From an uncultured Clostridia bacterium (GTDB lineage Bacteria > Bacillota > Clostridia > Christensenellales > Borkfalkiaceae): 64,000 nt of DNA. Of the stretch, positions 53,709 through 60,814 are shown piece by piece; within the stretch, counting starts at the first letter, position 1, and the number at the start of each line of letters is the position of its first letter. The stretch lies in assembly GCA_944354035.1 (NCBI GenBank), contig CALVPS010000002.1, forward strand, positions 32,316 to 96,315, written 5' to 3'. The notes beneath the pieces were generated by a model. It was not told the origin of the DNA, did no database searches, and was given only the letters and a program-made list of their open reading frames with translations. The position numbers were made by a program, and so were the translations under genes.

Positions 53709-53737
53709 TTGCTTTTTTGTCCCGGATATACTATAAT
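53709..53737 (+). promoter_or_regulatory. Promoter of tRNA-Leu(CAA)
   Basis: TTGCTT at 53709-53714 and TATAAT at 53732-53737 are 17 bp apart. The predicted start is about 6 nt before the mature tRNA. Confidence 0.8.
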
Positions 53738-53749
53738 CGGTTTGTTCTT

Positions 53750-53836
53750 GCCGCTGTGGTGGAATTGGCAGACGCGCTGGACTCAAAATCCAGTGGTAGC
53801 GATACCGTATCGGTTCGACCCCGATCAGCGGCACCA
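53750..53836 (+). tRNA. tRNA-Leu (anticodon CAA)
   Basis: Acceptor arms GCCGCTG and CAGCGGC pair, followed by encoded ACCA. The anticodon stem CTGGA/TCCAG holds CTCAAAA, giving CAA. A long variable arm and GGTTCGACCCC T arm are present. Confidence 0.95.
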
Positions 53837-53867
53837 AAAAGACGGGCCTTGCGCCCGTCTTTTTTTA
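53837..53867 (+). terminator. Terminator of tRNA-Leu(CAA)
   Basis: GACGGGC pairs with GCCCGTC around CTTGC, flanked by A and T runs. Confidence 0.9.
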
Positions 53868-53906
53868 TGCCGCCGCATGGCGTGCCGAACGTCCGCCGCG
53901 GCGGTA

Positions 53907-53936
53907 TTGACAAACACGGGCGCAGTGTGATATACT
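53907..53936 (+). promoter_or_regulatory. Promoter abutting the DUF1848 gene (leaderless candidate)
   Basis: TTGACA at 53907-53912 and TATACT at 53931-53936 are 18 bp apart. Exactly 6 nt (TTTTGC) separate the -10 box from ATG 53943. Confidence 0.85.
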
Positions 53937-53942
53937 TTTTGC

Positions 53943-54887
53943 ATGATCATCAGCATCGGCGCACGGGCGGACATCGTGCACCGCTATCCGCAATGGCTGA
54001 ACGAACGCTTTTGCGAGGGATATGTGTATACGCGCAACCCCCTCTTTCCCAATCGCATCACGCGCTATCTGCTGCAGCCGGACAAGGTGGACGCCGTGGT
54101 ATTTTGTTCCAAGCACTATCGGCCCTTTTTCCCCTACCTCGAGCGCATTCTGTCCGCCTACCGTACCTATTTTCAATATACGATAACGGCATACGGCGAA
54201 GATCTTGAGCCCAACATCCCTTCGATCGACGAGCGCATCGAAACGCTGAAGGTGCTTTCGCAGACGGTAGGAAAAGCGCGCGTAGTGTGGCGCTACGATC
54301 CCGTGCTGCTGACGCCGACCTATACTGCCGAACGGCATAAAAAAACATTTGCGATGCTGGCCGGGCAGCTTGCGCCCTATGTGGACCGCTGTATTTTCAG
54401 CTTTGTGGAGACGCATGCAAAGTTAAAGACCAACATTCCGCAGCTTTTGCCCCTCTCCCCCGCGGAAAAACATTCGCTGGCCGAAGCGTTTGCGAAGATC
54501 GCAAAGAGGGCGGGTTTTATGCTGCAGACATGCGGCCGCCGCGATACTTTTCCCGCACTCGGCATAGCAAGCGAGGGCTGTGTGACATTGCATGCGCTGG
54601 GCGCGGCCAACCGCTGCGTCTTCCGCGAAACGCTGCACCGCGGAAATCGCCGCGGCTGTCTGTGTATCGAAAGCCGCGAGATCGGCTGGTACGACGCCTG
54701 TCCCAATCTTTGCCGCTACTGCTACGCCAACCCCTCTGCCGCCGCCGTGGAGGAAAATATAAAATTACACGATCCGCATTCGCCGCTGCTGATCGGCACG
54801 CTCCGCCGGGACGACATTTTGTTTGACGGCATTCAGACCGGCTATTTGAAAAACGACGGCCGTCAGATCTCATTGTTCGACCTGTAA
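53943..54887 (+). CDS. DUF1848 family protein with C-terminal Cys cluster
   Basis: This 314-aa protein starts with the family N-terminus (MIISIGARADI) and carries the core YFQYTITAYGEDLEPNIPS. The C-terminal cysteine cluster reads RRGCLCIESREIGWYDACP, then CRYCYANP, so four or more Cys could bind an iron-sulfur cluster. The family resembles radical-SAM-associated proteins, but its reaction is not known. It is transcribed from a promoter right after the tRNA terminator. No ribosome site precedes the ATG. Confidence 0.88.
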   Translation: MIISIGARADIVHRYPQWLNERFCEGYVYTRNPLFPNRITRYLLQPDKVDAVVFCSKHYRPFFPYLERILSAYRTYFQYTITAYGEDLEPNIPSIDERIETLKVLSQTVGKARVVWRYDPVLLTPTYTAERHKKTFAMLAGQLAPYVDRCIFSFVETHAKLKTNIPQLLPLSPAEKHSLAEAFAKIAKRAGFMLQTCGRRDTFPALGIASEGCVTLHALGAANRCVFRETLHRGNRRGCLCIESREIGWYDACPNLCRYCYANPSAAAVEENIKLHDPHSPLLIGTLRRDDILFDGIQTGYLKNDGRQISLFDL

Positions 54888-54911
54888 CGGCAGCTTGACA
54901 ACATTTTTTAC

Positions 54912-54940
54912 AAAAAAAAGGACGCTACGTCCTTTTTTTA
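54912..54940. terminator. Bidirectional terminator between the DUF1848 and methyltransferase genes
   Basis: AAAAAAAGGACG pairs with CGTCCTTTTTTT around CTA. It overlaps the stop codon of the convergent methyltransferase gene. Confidence 0.85.
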
Positions 54941-55819
54941 CTTTATAAAGGCGGCAATGTAAAAGCCCTCATACAGCTCGTCCGGGCAGACGCAGACTGT
55001 TCTCTGGCGCGATGGGAGCAGTGGGATCCCGACGGGCAGCTGCACGGGCAGGGCGCGCGCACCCAGGGAAACGGCGTATGCGGCTGCGTCGTCGTTTTCT
55101 TCGGGCAGCACGGAACAGGTGGAATATACCAGCATGCCGCCCGGTTTTAACAGACGGAGCGCCTTGGCGATAAGCTTTTTCTGCAGCGCTGCGCATTTTG
55201 AAAGATATGCGTCGGAAAAGCGGACGCGCGACCCCGGGGCGATCGTTCCGCTGCCCGTGCAGGGTGCGTCCAATAAAATTTTATCGAACTTTAAACCGTC
55301 GTTTAAGGTAAGCGCGTCTGTGTGCAAAGCCGAAACGCGCTCCGCGCCCTGCCGGCGCAGGTTAAAACACAACCGCTCGTAGCGGATCGCATCGCGTTCG
55401 CAGGCGGTGATCAGCGCCTTTCCGCCGGACAGAGCCGCCATTTGCGTGGTTTTTCCACCGGGCGCGGCCGTCATATCTAAAATCGTTTCGCCCGCGCGCG
55501 GCGACAATACGATGGGCGGGAGCATGGAGGATAAGCTTTGCAGGTATATTTCGCCCCTCTCGTAGGGCGGCGTTCCGATGAGGCAGTCCTCACCGCCTCC
55601 GCATAATACAAACGCGTCCTCGTACCATTCGGGCTGAGAAAAGGAAATGTGCCGTTCGTTCAGGCGATCGGCAACTTCCTGTCGCGTCGTTTTACAGGGA
55701 TTGACGCGAAAAGTGACGGGGCGCGCCGTCTCGTAGCCGCGCAAGACCTCGCCTACGCGCTCGCCGTACGCATCGTGCAGACGTTCGATCAGTGCCGCGG
55801 GCAAGTTAAGCGCATTCAT
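54938..55819 (-). CDS. RsmB/RsmF-family rRNA (cytosine-C5) methyltransferase
   Basis: This 293-aa SAM-dependent enzyme probably makes 5-methylcytosine in 16S rRNA. SAM motif I is ILDMTAAPGGKTTQMA (about residue 110). DAPCTGSGT (motif IV Cys, about 180) and STCSVLPEEND (catalytic Cys motif VI, about 230) are intact. It lacks the N-terminal NusB-like domain of RsmB and the C-terminal PUA-like extension of long RsmF, so the target base is uncertain. It overlaps the flavodoxin gene by 4 bp (ATGA). Confidence 0.88.
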   Translation of the reverse strand: MNALNLPAALIERLHDAYGERVGEVLRGYETARPVTFRVNPCKTTRQEVADRLNERHISFSQPEWYEDAFVLCGGGEDCLIGTPPYERGEIYLQSLSSMLPPIVLSPRAGETILDMTAAPGGKTTQMAALSGGKALITACERDAIRYERLCFNLRRQGAERVSALHTDALTLNDGLKFDKILLDAPCTGSGTIAPGSRVRFSDAYLSKCAALQKKLIAKALRLLKPGGMLVYSTCSVLPEENDDAAAYAVSLGARALPVQLPVGIPLLPSRQRTVCVCPDELYEGFYIAAFIK

Positions 55820-56289
55820 CCGATGTCTTCCGTCCATGCCGTCACTTCGACGCCCGAGGTCTTTTGCACGCCGCCCTCGAACTGAACGATCATCGGCTGC
55901 GCGACGGCAGCGCCGCGCAGCGCCTTGCGAAAATCGCTGGGCGTGCGGCCCACCTCCCCCTCGCACGTTGCAAACGGAAACACGCGCTTTCCCTTCCAGT
56001 CGACGCCGTTCATAAAGGTTTTTACGGCGGGAGCGTAACTTCCCCACCACACCGGCGTTCCCACAAGTACAACGTCGTATACGTTCGCATCGTATTTTAA
56101 CGGAAGCAAACGCGGCATATAGCCGGTCTTTACTTCCGTCTGCGCCAGGCTCGTCAACACATCGTAATCGTCCGGATAGGTCTTTTCCGTTTTGATCTCG
56201 CAGAGATGGGCGCCGAGTTTGCGCGCCACGCGGCGCGCCACGGCGCGCGTATTTCCGCTAAGTGAATAAAATACGACGAGTTTTTTCAT
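55816..56289 (-). CDS. Flavodoxin-like protein
   Basis: This 157-aa FMN-binding electron carrier or quinone-reductase-like flavodoxin has the phosphate loop FYSLSGNTRAVA (about residues 7-18), and VGTPVWWGSYAPAVKTFM lies over the flavin ring. An AAGGAG site precedes the ATG. The redox partner is unknown. Confidence 0.9.
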   Translation of the reverse strand: MKKLVVFYSLSGNTRAVARRVARKLGAHLCEIKTEKTYPDDYDVLTSLAQTEVKTGYMPRLLPLKYDANVYDVVLVGTPVWWGSYAPAVKTFMNGVDWKGKRVFPFATCEGEVGRTPSDFRKALRGAAVAQPMIVQFEGGVQKTSGVEVTAWTEDIG

Positions 56290-56825
56290 ATTGCGATCTC
56301 CTTATTTTTCGCATCACAAGGACGCGCCTGCTTTTAATACGCCCGCATGCACACCATGCGGCATTGCGCCCGACAAAGGATCGTGCGTCCGTTCACGTCT
56401 TCCATATCTTATAACGGGGTACCATGGACCCGATCAAAACGGGTCACCAAGGCGCACATACATTGTTGAAGTTCTTTGTCCGGGCCGCGCAGAACGCGCT
56501 GCGGACTTTTGCCGGCGGGGCCCGTTAAAAAACGTCGCCAACGTCGCCTTAGACTTCGTGTGTTGGGGCCATAAGTACGGGACGCATGCGCGGCGCACCG
56601 CGCCAATGTGCATAACGCGGCCAACGCCTTGTCCGGCGCATGCATCGGAGCGTTCGCACCTTACGCGGTAATTTTTTTGGTTTTTACCACAAAGAAGAGC
56701 CCGGCATACCGAACCGATCTTGCAGGGACGCGAGACAGCGGCACACCTAAAAGATACCGCAAAAGGCGTGTTTGTATCTTCCCTTACAGTATACCACCCT
56801 TGGGGCAAAAAGTAAATAAATGTCG
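56290..56825. other. Gene-free region with a minus-strand promoter-like element (ncRNA candidate)
   Basis: No coding sequence is supported. On the minus strand TTTACT, 17 bp, TATACT (about 56817-56789) resembles a promoter reading into more than 350 bp of GC-rich, structure-prone sequence before the flavodoxin gene. The region could be a long leader or a non-coding RNA. I found no match to tmRNA, 6S, SRP or RNase P signatures by eye. Confidence 0.4.
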
Positions 56826-56854
56826 AAAAAAAAGCCGCCGGAAGGCGGTTTTTT
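56826..56854 (-). terminator. Terminator of the M29-GTPase operon
   Basis: CCGCC/GGCGG arms around a four-base loop have T runs on both strands; it lies 8 bases beyond the last stop codon of the operon. Confidence 0.85.
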
Positions 56855-56862
56855 CCCAGTTC

Positions 56863-57804
56863 TCAATAGAAGGTTGCCAGCTCCTGCTCGGGCGGGGCGG
56901 CGTAGTCGATCGCGGAAGCCGTAAGCACGGGACCCTTTTGACCGTATATTTTATGATAGCGGATATCGATACGCGCCGTTACGATGACCCAATCGCGCGT
57001 GTGGAAAGGCAGCCCGGAGGTATGCAGGCACACGAGACCGCTGTAGGCGATATCCGCCTCGCAGCACGTCATTATGTGCCGTCCTATGACGATCGTGCCG
57101 GGCTTCATGCTCTTGTCGACGGCGACCAGTCCCTTAAAGCGTACGACCTTCCCCGCATATTTTTGCGTCTCTTCTACCAGGTCGCGGTAAAAAAAAGCAT
57201 AGTCGCGGTCGTCGATCTCGATCACCTCGGCATTGATATCGTAGGGAAGCGGGTCGACGATCTCGTCGTACTCCGCCTTGCCCCCGAGGTACTCGTATAC
57301 GATGCCGGGGCGGCGCGTCATGCCGCGGATAATTTTATGAAATTGCTCCTTGGAATATTCGCCGCGAAAACGGTTGAATACGACCATATCCGCGTACTGA
57401 ACTTTGTCGTATACCAGCTGACGCATGTTCTGATTGTACTGTAAAAAAGTTGTGGCATCGAAAAAGGTCATTACCTGCGCGACAGCCCAGTTTTCGGGCA
57501 TGGCGTTAAAAAACATCTGCAACTCCCACATGCCGTTGTATTCGATCACCACGCGCTCGGCCGCCGCCTCCGCCGCCAGCCGCGCAAGCGTCTGCATGGT
57601 CAGCTCTTCCCGTGCGAGGGGCACAAGGCGGTAGCGATCGCCCGCAAAGCGGGCGGGAACATATTCCTCCTCGCCCTCTTCACATATCAAAACCAGCGTA
57701 TTCTGTTCGGAGTCGAAACGCTCGTCTTCCAACGTCTCCTGAATGAATTTGCTCTTCCCCGCGTCGAGGAACCCAAGAAACAAGTATACGGGAATTTCCT
57801 GCAT
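56863..57804 (-). CDS. G3E (CobW-like) GTPase domain fused to a YcgQ/DUF1980-like domain
   Basis: This 313-aa protein has two parts. Residues 1-200 resemble a G3E GTPase with Walker A GFLDAGKSKF, but the CxCC metal motif is missing and the base-recognition NKxD is degenerate (NRFR). The C-terminal 100 residues (VRFKGLVAVDKSMKPGTIVIGRHIMTCCEADIAYSG region, about 220-260) resemble the YcgQ/DUF1980 family, which usually occurs with a YcgR permease in putative metal transport. No permease gene is present. It follows the His-rich GTPase by 3 bp. Confidence 0.75.
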   Translation of the reverse strand: MQEIPVYLFLGFLDAGKSKFIQETLEDERFDSEQNTLVLICEEGEEEYVPARFAGDRYRLVPLAREELTMQTLARLAAEAAAERVVIEYNGMWELQMFFNAMPENWAVAQVMTFFDATTFLQYNQNMRQLVYDKVQYADMVVFNRFRGEYSKEQFHKIIRGMTRRPGIVYEYLGGKAEYDEIVDPLPYDINAEVIEIDDRDYAFFYRDLVEETQKYAGKVVRFKGLVAVDKSMKPGTIVIGRHIMTCCEADIAYSGLVCLHTSGLPFHTRDWVIVTARIDIRYHKIYGQKGPVLTASAIDYAAPPEQELATFY

Positions 57805-57807
57805 AGT

Positions 57808-58878
57808 TTACCCCAAGAAGAGCTCAAAAAGTTTTTCTTCGTTCAACTTGCAGCCGATCACACACAGCCGCCCGGTCACGCCTGCGGGGCCGGTGCGTAC
57901 GTCCGGCTCGTCGGCAACGTAGTCGAAGTGCAGCCAGGAATCGCCGCCGTTGACAATGCCCTTTGCGCGCAGGATCTGACCGTATTCGCCACAGGCAAGT
58001 TTGTTCAGCATCTCCATAAGCGCCTGACGGGTAAATACCCTTCCCGTTTCGACGCCCCAGCTGGCGAACACCTCGTCGGCATGATGGTGGCAGTGCTCGT
58101 GCTCCTCGTGATCGTGGTGACAGTGCTCGTGCTCCTCATGATCGTGGCGGCAGTGCTCGTGCTCCTCATGATCGTGGTGACAGTGCTCGTGCTCCTCATG
58201 ATCGTGGCGGCAGTGCTCGTGCTCCTCGTGATCGTGGCGGCAGTGCTCGTGCTCCTCCTCTGCCTTCAGCTTTTCTAATTCGGCGGCAAGGCTGTCCTTT
58301 TGTTCGATCGCGGAAAGAATTTCTTTGCCGTCCAATCGGTTCCAATCGGTCGTTACGATCGTCACCGCCGTATGTTGGCGCAGCAACGAAACGGCCTCGT
58401 TTACCTTGTTCTCGTCCCCCGTGTGCGACAGGACGATGCAACTTGCGTTTTCGACCTGATCCAGGAAAAACTCGCCGAAATTTTTTAAATAGGCCTTGCA
58501 CTTTTTGGCGTCGACGACCGTACAAAAGGCATTCAGCACGGCATTCGGCAACGCGGCGCGGCGGACGGCGCGGATGACGTCGGAGAGTTTGCCGACGCCT
58601 GACGGCTCGATCACGATGCGATCGGGCGCATACGTTTCGGCCACCTCTTTCAGCGCCTTGGCAAAGTCGCCCACCAGCGTGCAGCAAATGCACCCGGAGT
58701 TCATCTCTTTGATCTCGATGCCGGCGTCCTGCAAAAAGCCGCCGTCGATACCGATCTCGCCGAATTCGTTTTCGATGAGGACGACCTGCTCGCCGCGGTA
58801 GACCTCGTTGATGAGTTTACGGATGAGCGTCGTCTTTCCGGCGCCCAAAAAGCCGGAGAAAATATCGATTTTGATCAT
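57808..58878 (-). CDS. G3E (CobW-like) GTPase with His-rich repeat segment
   Basis: This 356-aa putative metallochaperone has Walker A GFLGAGKTTL (about residue 10), ENEFGEIGID, the metal-binding CICC (CxCC, about 64) and a C-terminal CobW domain (VTGRLCVIGCKL). Between the domains (about residues 215-277) lie six tandem copies of a HEHC(R/H)HDHEE unit, rich in His, Cys and Asp, which should bind several metal ions. G3E members deliver or store Zn, Co or Ni; the metal is unknown here. ATG 58878 follows GAGGTG. It is co-transcribed with the M29 aminopeptidase gene. Confidence 0.88.
   Translation of the reverse strand: MIKIDIFSGFLGAGKTTLIRKLINEVYRGEQVVLIENEFGEIGIDGGFLQDAGIEIKEMNSGCICCTLVGDFAKALKEVAETYAPDRIVIEPSGVGKLSDVIRAVRRAALPNAVLNAFCTVVDAKKCKAYLKNFGEFFLDQVENASCIVLSHTGDENKVNEAVSLLRQHTAVTIVTTDWNRLDGKEILSAIEQKDSLAAELEKLKAEEEHEHCRHDHEEHEHCRHDHEEHEHCHHDHEEHEHCRHDHEEHEHCHHDHEEHEHCHHHADEVFASWGVETGRVFTRQALMEMLNKLACGEYGQILRAKGIVNGGDSWLHFDYVADEPDVRTGPAGVTGRLCVIGCKLNEEKLFELFLG
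58091..58258. repeat. 30-bp tandem repeat inside the His-rich GTPase
   Basis: Five full copies and one partial copy of a 30-bp unit (CAGTGCTCGTGCTCCTCATG plus 10 bp) start at 58091, 58121, 58151, 58181, 58211 and 58241, differing at a few bases. The unit is in frame, so copy-number changes would alter only the number of His-rich decapeptides. Confidence 0.95.
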
Positions 58879-58917
58879 GGTTGCACCTCGCAACATTTAT
58901 ACCCGAAACGTATCCCG

Positions 58918-60144
58918 TTAAAACGCCCAGTTCCCGTTTTTAAAGATGGGCACGCGCACGCCCGTCGCGGTGACGCCGACGATCTCCAGATCTTTGCAGC
59001 CGATCATAAAATCGACATGGATCAGGCTGTCGTTGATCCCCGCCGCATGCAGCTCTTCCTGCGACATCGACTCGTATCCGCGCACGCAGTTGGTAAAACC
59101 GCGCCCCAACGCCAGGTGGCAGCTGGCGTTTTCATCGAACAGCGTATTGTAAAAGAGGATACCCGCATTGTTGATGGGCGAATCGTCGGCGATGAGCGCG
59201 CACTCGCCGAGCATGGCGGCGCCTTCGTCCATTCCGATCATTTTTTCAAGCAAATGCTGATTTTTCTTTGCTCTCACTTCGACGACCCTGCCCCCTTCGA
59301 AGCGGACGGAAAAGTCCTCGATGAGTTCGCCCTGATACGAAAGCGGTTTTGTGGCGTATACAATGCCCTCCGCTTCCCCCGCCTTGGGCGAGGTGAAGAT
59401 CTCTTCCGAGGGGATATTGGGGTTAAAGTAGCGGCCGTTCAGATCCTCTTCGCCGCCGCCCATGAACAGTGCGTTTTTGATGAGGCCAACCTTAAAATTT
59501 GTGCCGTTTGCGGCGCGGTACTCCAGCGAGACCAACCCCAAGCGGTTGAGATAGTCGCATCTGCCGCCGATCTCGTCGTTGTGGCGCGCCCATTCGCGCA
59601 CGGGATCGGGACCGTCCGCACGCGAAGCGGCGAGGATCGCATCCCAAAGGCGTTCGACGGCGCGGCCGACCTGCAGGTCGGGGAATACTTTTTTGGCCCA
59701 CGCCTTGGAAGGAACGGCGGCAATGCACCACTGATAGCGGTTTTCCATGGCATCGCGGAAGGGCTTTACGATCTTGGTGCGCGCCGCGCGGACGGCGGTA
59801 TACTTCTCTTGATCGATCCCGGAAAGGCCGTCGGGATCGGCCGATTCCAAATAGAGCATGGCGGGCAGCTGCGCCTTGCGATCCTCCAGCTTGGCGATCT
59901 CCCAGTCGGCCATTTTTGAAAGGCTCTCCGTCTTCTGATATTTATAGTGCGTGCGCACAAGGGGCTGGTGCGACCACTCCACGGTGACCTTACCTGCGCC
60001 CGCGCGGTACAGCTCCTCCACTACCCATTCCACGAACTCCGGTTGGTCAAGTTCTGCCTGTACGACCACCCATTGGCCCTTTTTTACGTTGATGCCTACC
60101 TTTGCCAGCAATTTTGCATAGCGTTTTAATTGCAGTTTATTCAT
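58918..60144 (-). CDS. M29 family metallo-aminopeptidase
   Basis: This 408-aa cytoplasmic aminopeptidase has the M29 (AmpS/PepS/thermophilic aminopeptidase) pattern: GLVSLEYRAANGTNFKVGL, the metal-site NPNIPSEEIFTSP (about 245), then GECALIADDSPINNAG and the Gly-rich ALGRGF with HVDFMIG near the C-terminus. These enzymes need two divalent metal ions such as Co2+ or Zn2+. GGAGGT precedes the ATG. It heads an operon with two G3E GTPases, separated by only 39 bp. Confidence 0.92.
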   Translation of the reverse strand: MNKLQLKRYAKLLAKVGINVKKGQWVVVQAELDQPEFVEWVVEELYRAGAGKVTVEWSHQPLVRTHYKYQKTESLSKMADWEIAKLEDRKAQLPAMLYLESADPDGLSGIDQEKYTAVRAARTKIVKPFRDAMENRYQWCIAAVPSKAWAKKVFPDLQVGRAVERLWDAILAASRADGPDPVREWARHNDEIGGRCDYLNRLGLVSLEYRAANGTNFKVGLIKNALFMGGGEEDLNGRYFNPNIPSEEIFTSPKAGEAEGIVYATKPLSYQGELIEDFSVRFEGGRVVEVRAKKNQHLLEKMIGMDEGAAMLGECALIADDSPINNAGILFYNTLFDENASCHLALGRGFTNCVRGYESMSQEELHAAGINDSLIHVDFMIGCKDLEIVGVTATGVRVPIFKNGNWAF

Positions 60145-60213
60145 ATGTTACCTCCGTTGATATTGAGATCGACCGCAAGCGGAGCCTACGTTCCGCCGTT
60201 CTGCACGCTCTAT

Positions 60214-60242
60214 AGTATAGCGCTTTTGGGAAAGATAGTCAA
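60214..60242 (-). promoter_or_regulatory. Promoter of the M29-GTPase operon
   Basis: On the minus strand TTGACT (60242-60237) and TATACT (60219-60214) are 17 bp apart. The leader is about 62 nt. Confidence 0.8.
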
Positions 60243-60256
60243 ACTTTTCGGCAGAT

Positions 60257-60290
60257 AAAACGATGCGGGGAAGCGTTTCCCCGCATCGTC
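60257..60290 (-). terminator. Terminator after nrdG
   Basis: A long ACGATGCGGGGAA stem with a GCG-type loop is followed by TTTTA on the minus strand. Confidence 0.85.
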
Positions 60291-60292
60291 TT

Positions 60293-60814
60293 TTAAGTCA
60301 AATACAGCACCGGCCGCTTTTGGCGCAGGCTTTGCTGCACGTCGAGGACGCGCTGATTGGACGAACCGCGGAATTTAAGGCGGATATCCTTTAAATCCTC
60401 TTCAAATTTTCCGTCTACAAGCACGTCGAACAGCGAAATAAGTTCGCGCGTCACCTCGCATGCGGCCTGCGGTTCTGCGATCGATCCGTCCGCATAGGTG
60501 TAGCCCGTAAAGCACCAAATGTTTTTTTCGGGCAGACGGGCGCGGACCTTTTTTACGAAGGGCAGCAGCGCGCGCTGGTTTTCCGGTTCCATAGGGTCGC
60601 CGCCCAAAAGCGTGAGCCCCGCGATATACGCGGGCGAGAGCGCTTCGATAAGCGCCTCCTCCACTTCCGACGTAAAGGGTTTTCCGTAGGCAAAGTCCCA
60701 GGCGATCGCATTGAAACAACCCTTGCAGTGCCGCCTACAGCCGGAGACGAACAGCGAGACGCGGACACCCTCCCCGTTGGCGATATCCGTCTTCTTGATC
60801 TCTGCGTAGTTCAT
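60293..60814 (-). CDS. nrdG: Anaerobic RNR activating protein NrdG
   Basis: NrdG is a radical-SAM enzyme that installs the glycyl radical on NrdD. The 173-aa product has the cluster motif CRRHCKGC (CxxxCxxC, about residues 26-33), the GGDPME SAM-binding segment (about 72) and GYTYADG. It overlaps nrdD by one base. Confidence 0.94.
   Translation of the reverse strand: MNYAEIKKTDIANGEGVRVSLFVSGCRRHCKGCFNAIAWDFAYGKPFTSEVEEALIEALSPAYIAGLTLLGGDPMEPENQRALLPFVKKVRARLPEKNIWCFTGYTYADGSIAEPQAACEVTRELISLFDVLVDGKFEEDLKDIRLKFRGSSNQRVLDVQQSLRQKRPVLYLT

Noticed and set aside
56790..56812. T-box riboswitch (AGGGTGG-like string on the minus strand)
   Set aside because: The match is short, lies inside a promoter-like element, lacks the following ACCGCG, and no amino-acid or tRNA-synthetase gene follows.
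58091..58258. CRISPR array from regular 30-bp repeats
   Set aside because: The copies are contiguous with no spacers and encode an in-frame His-rich protein segment.
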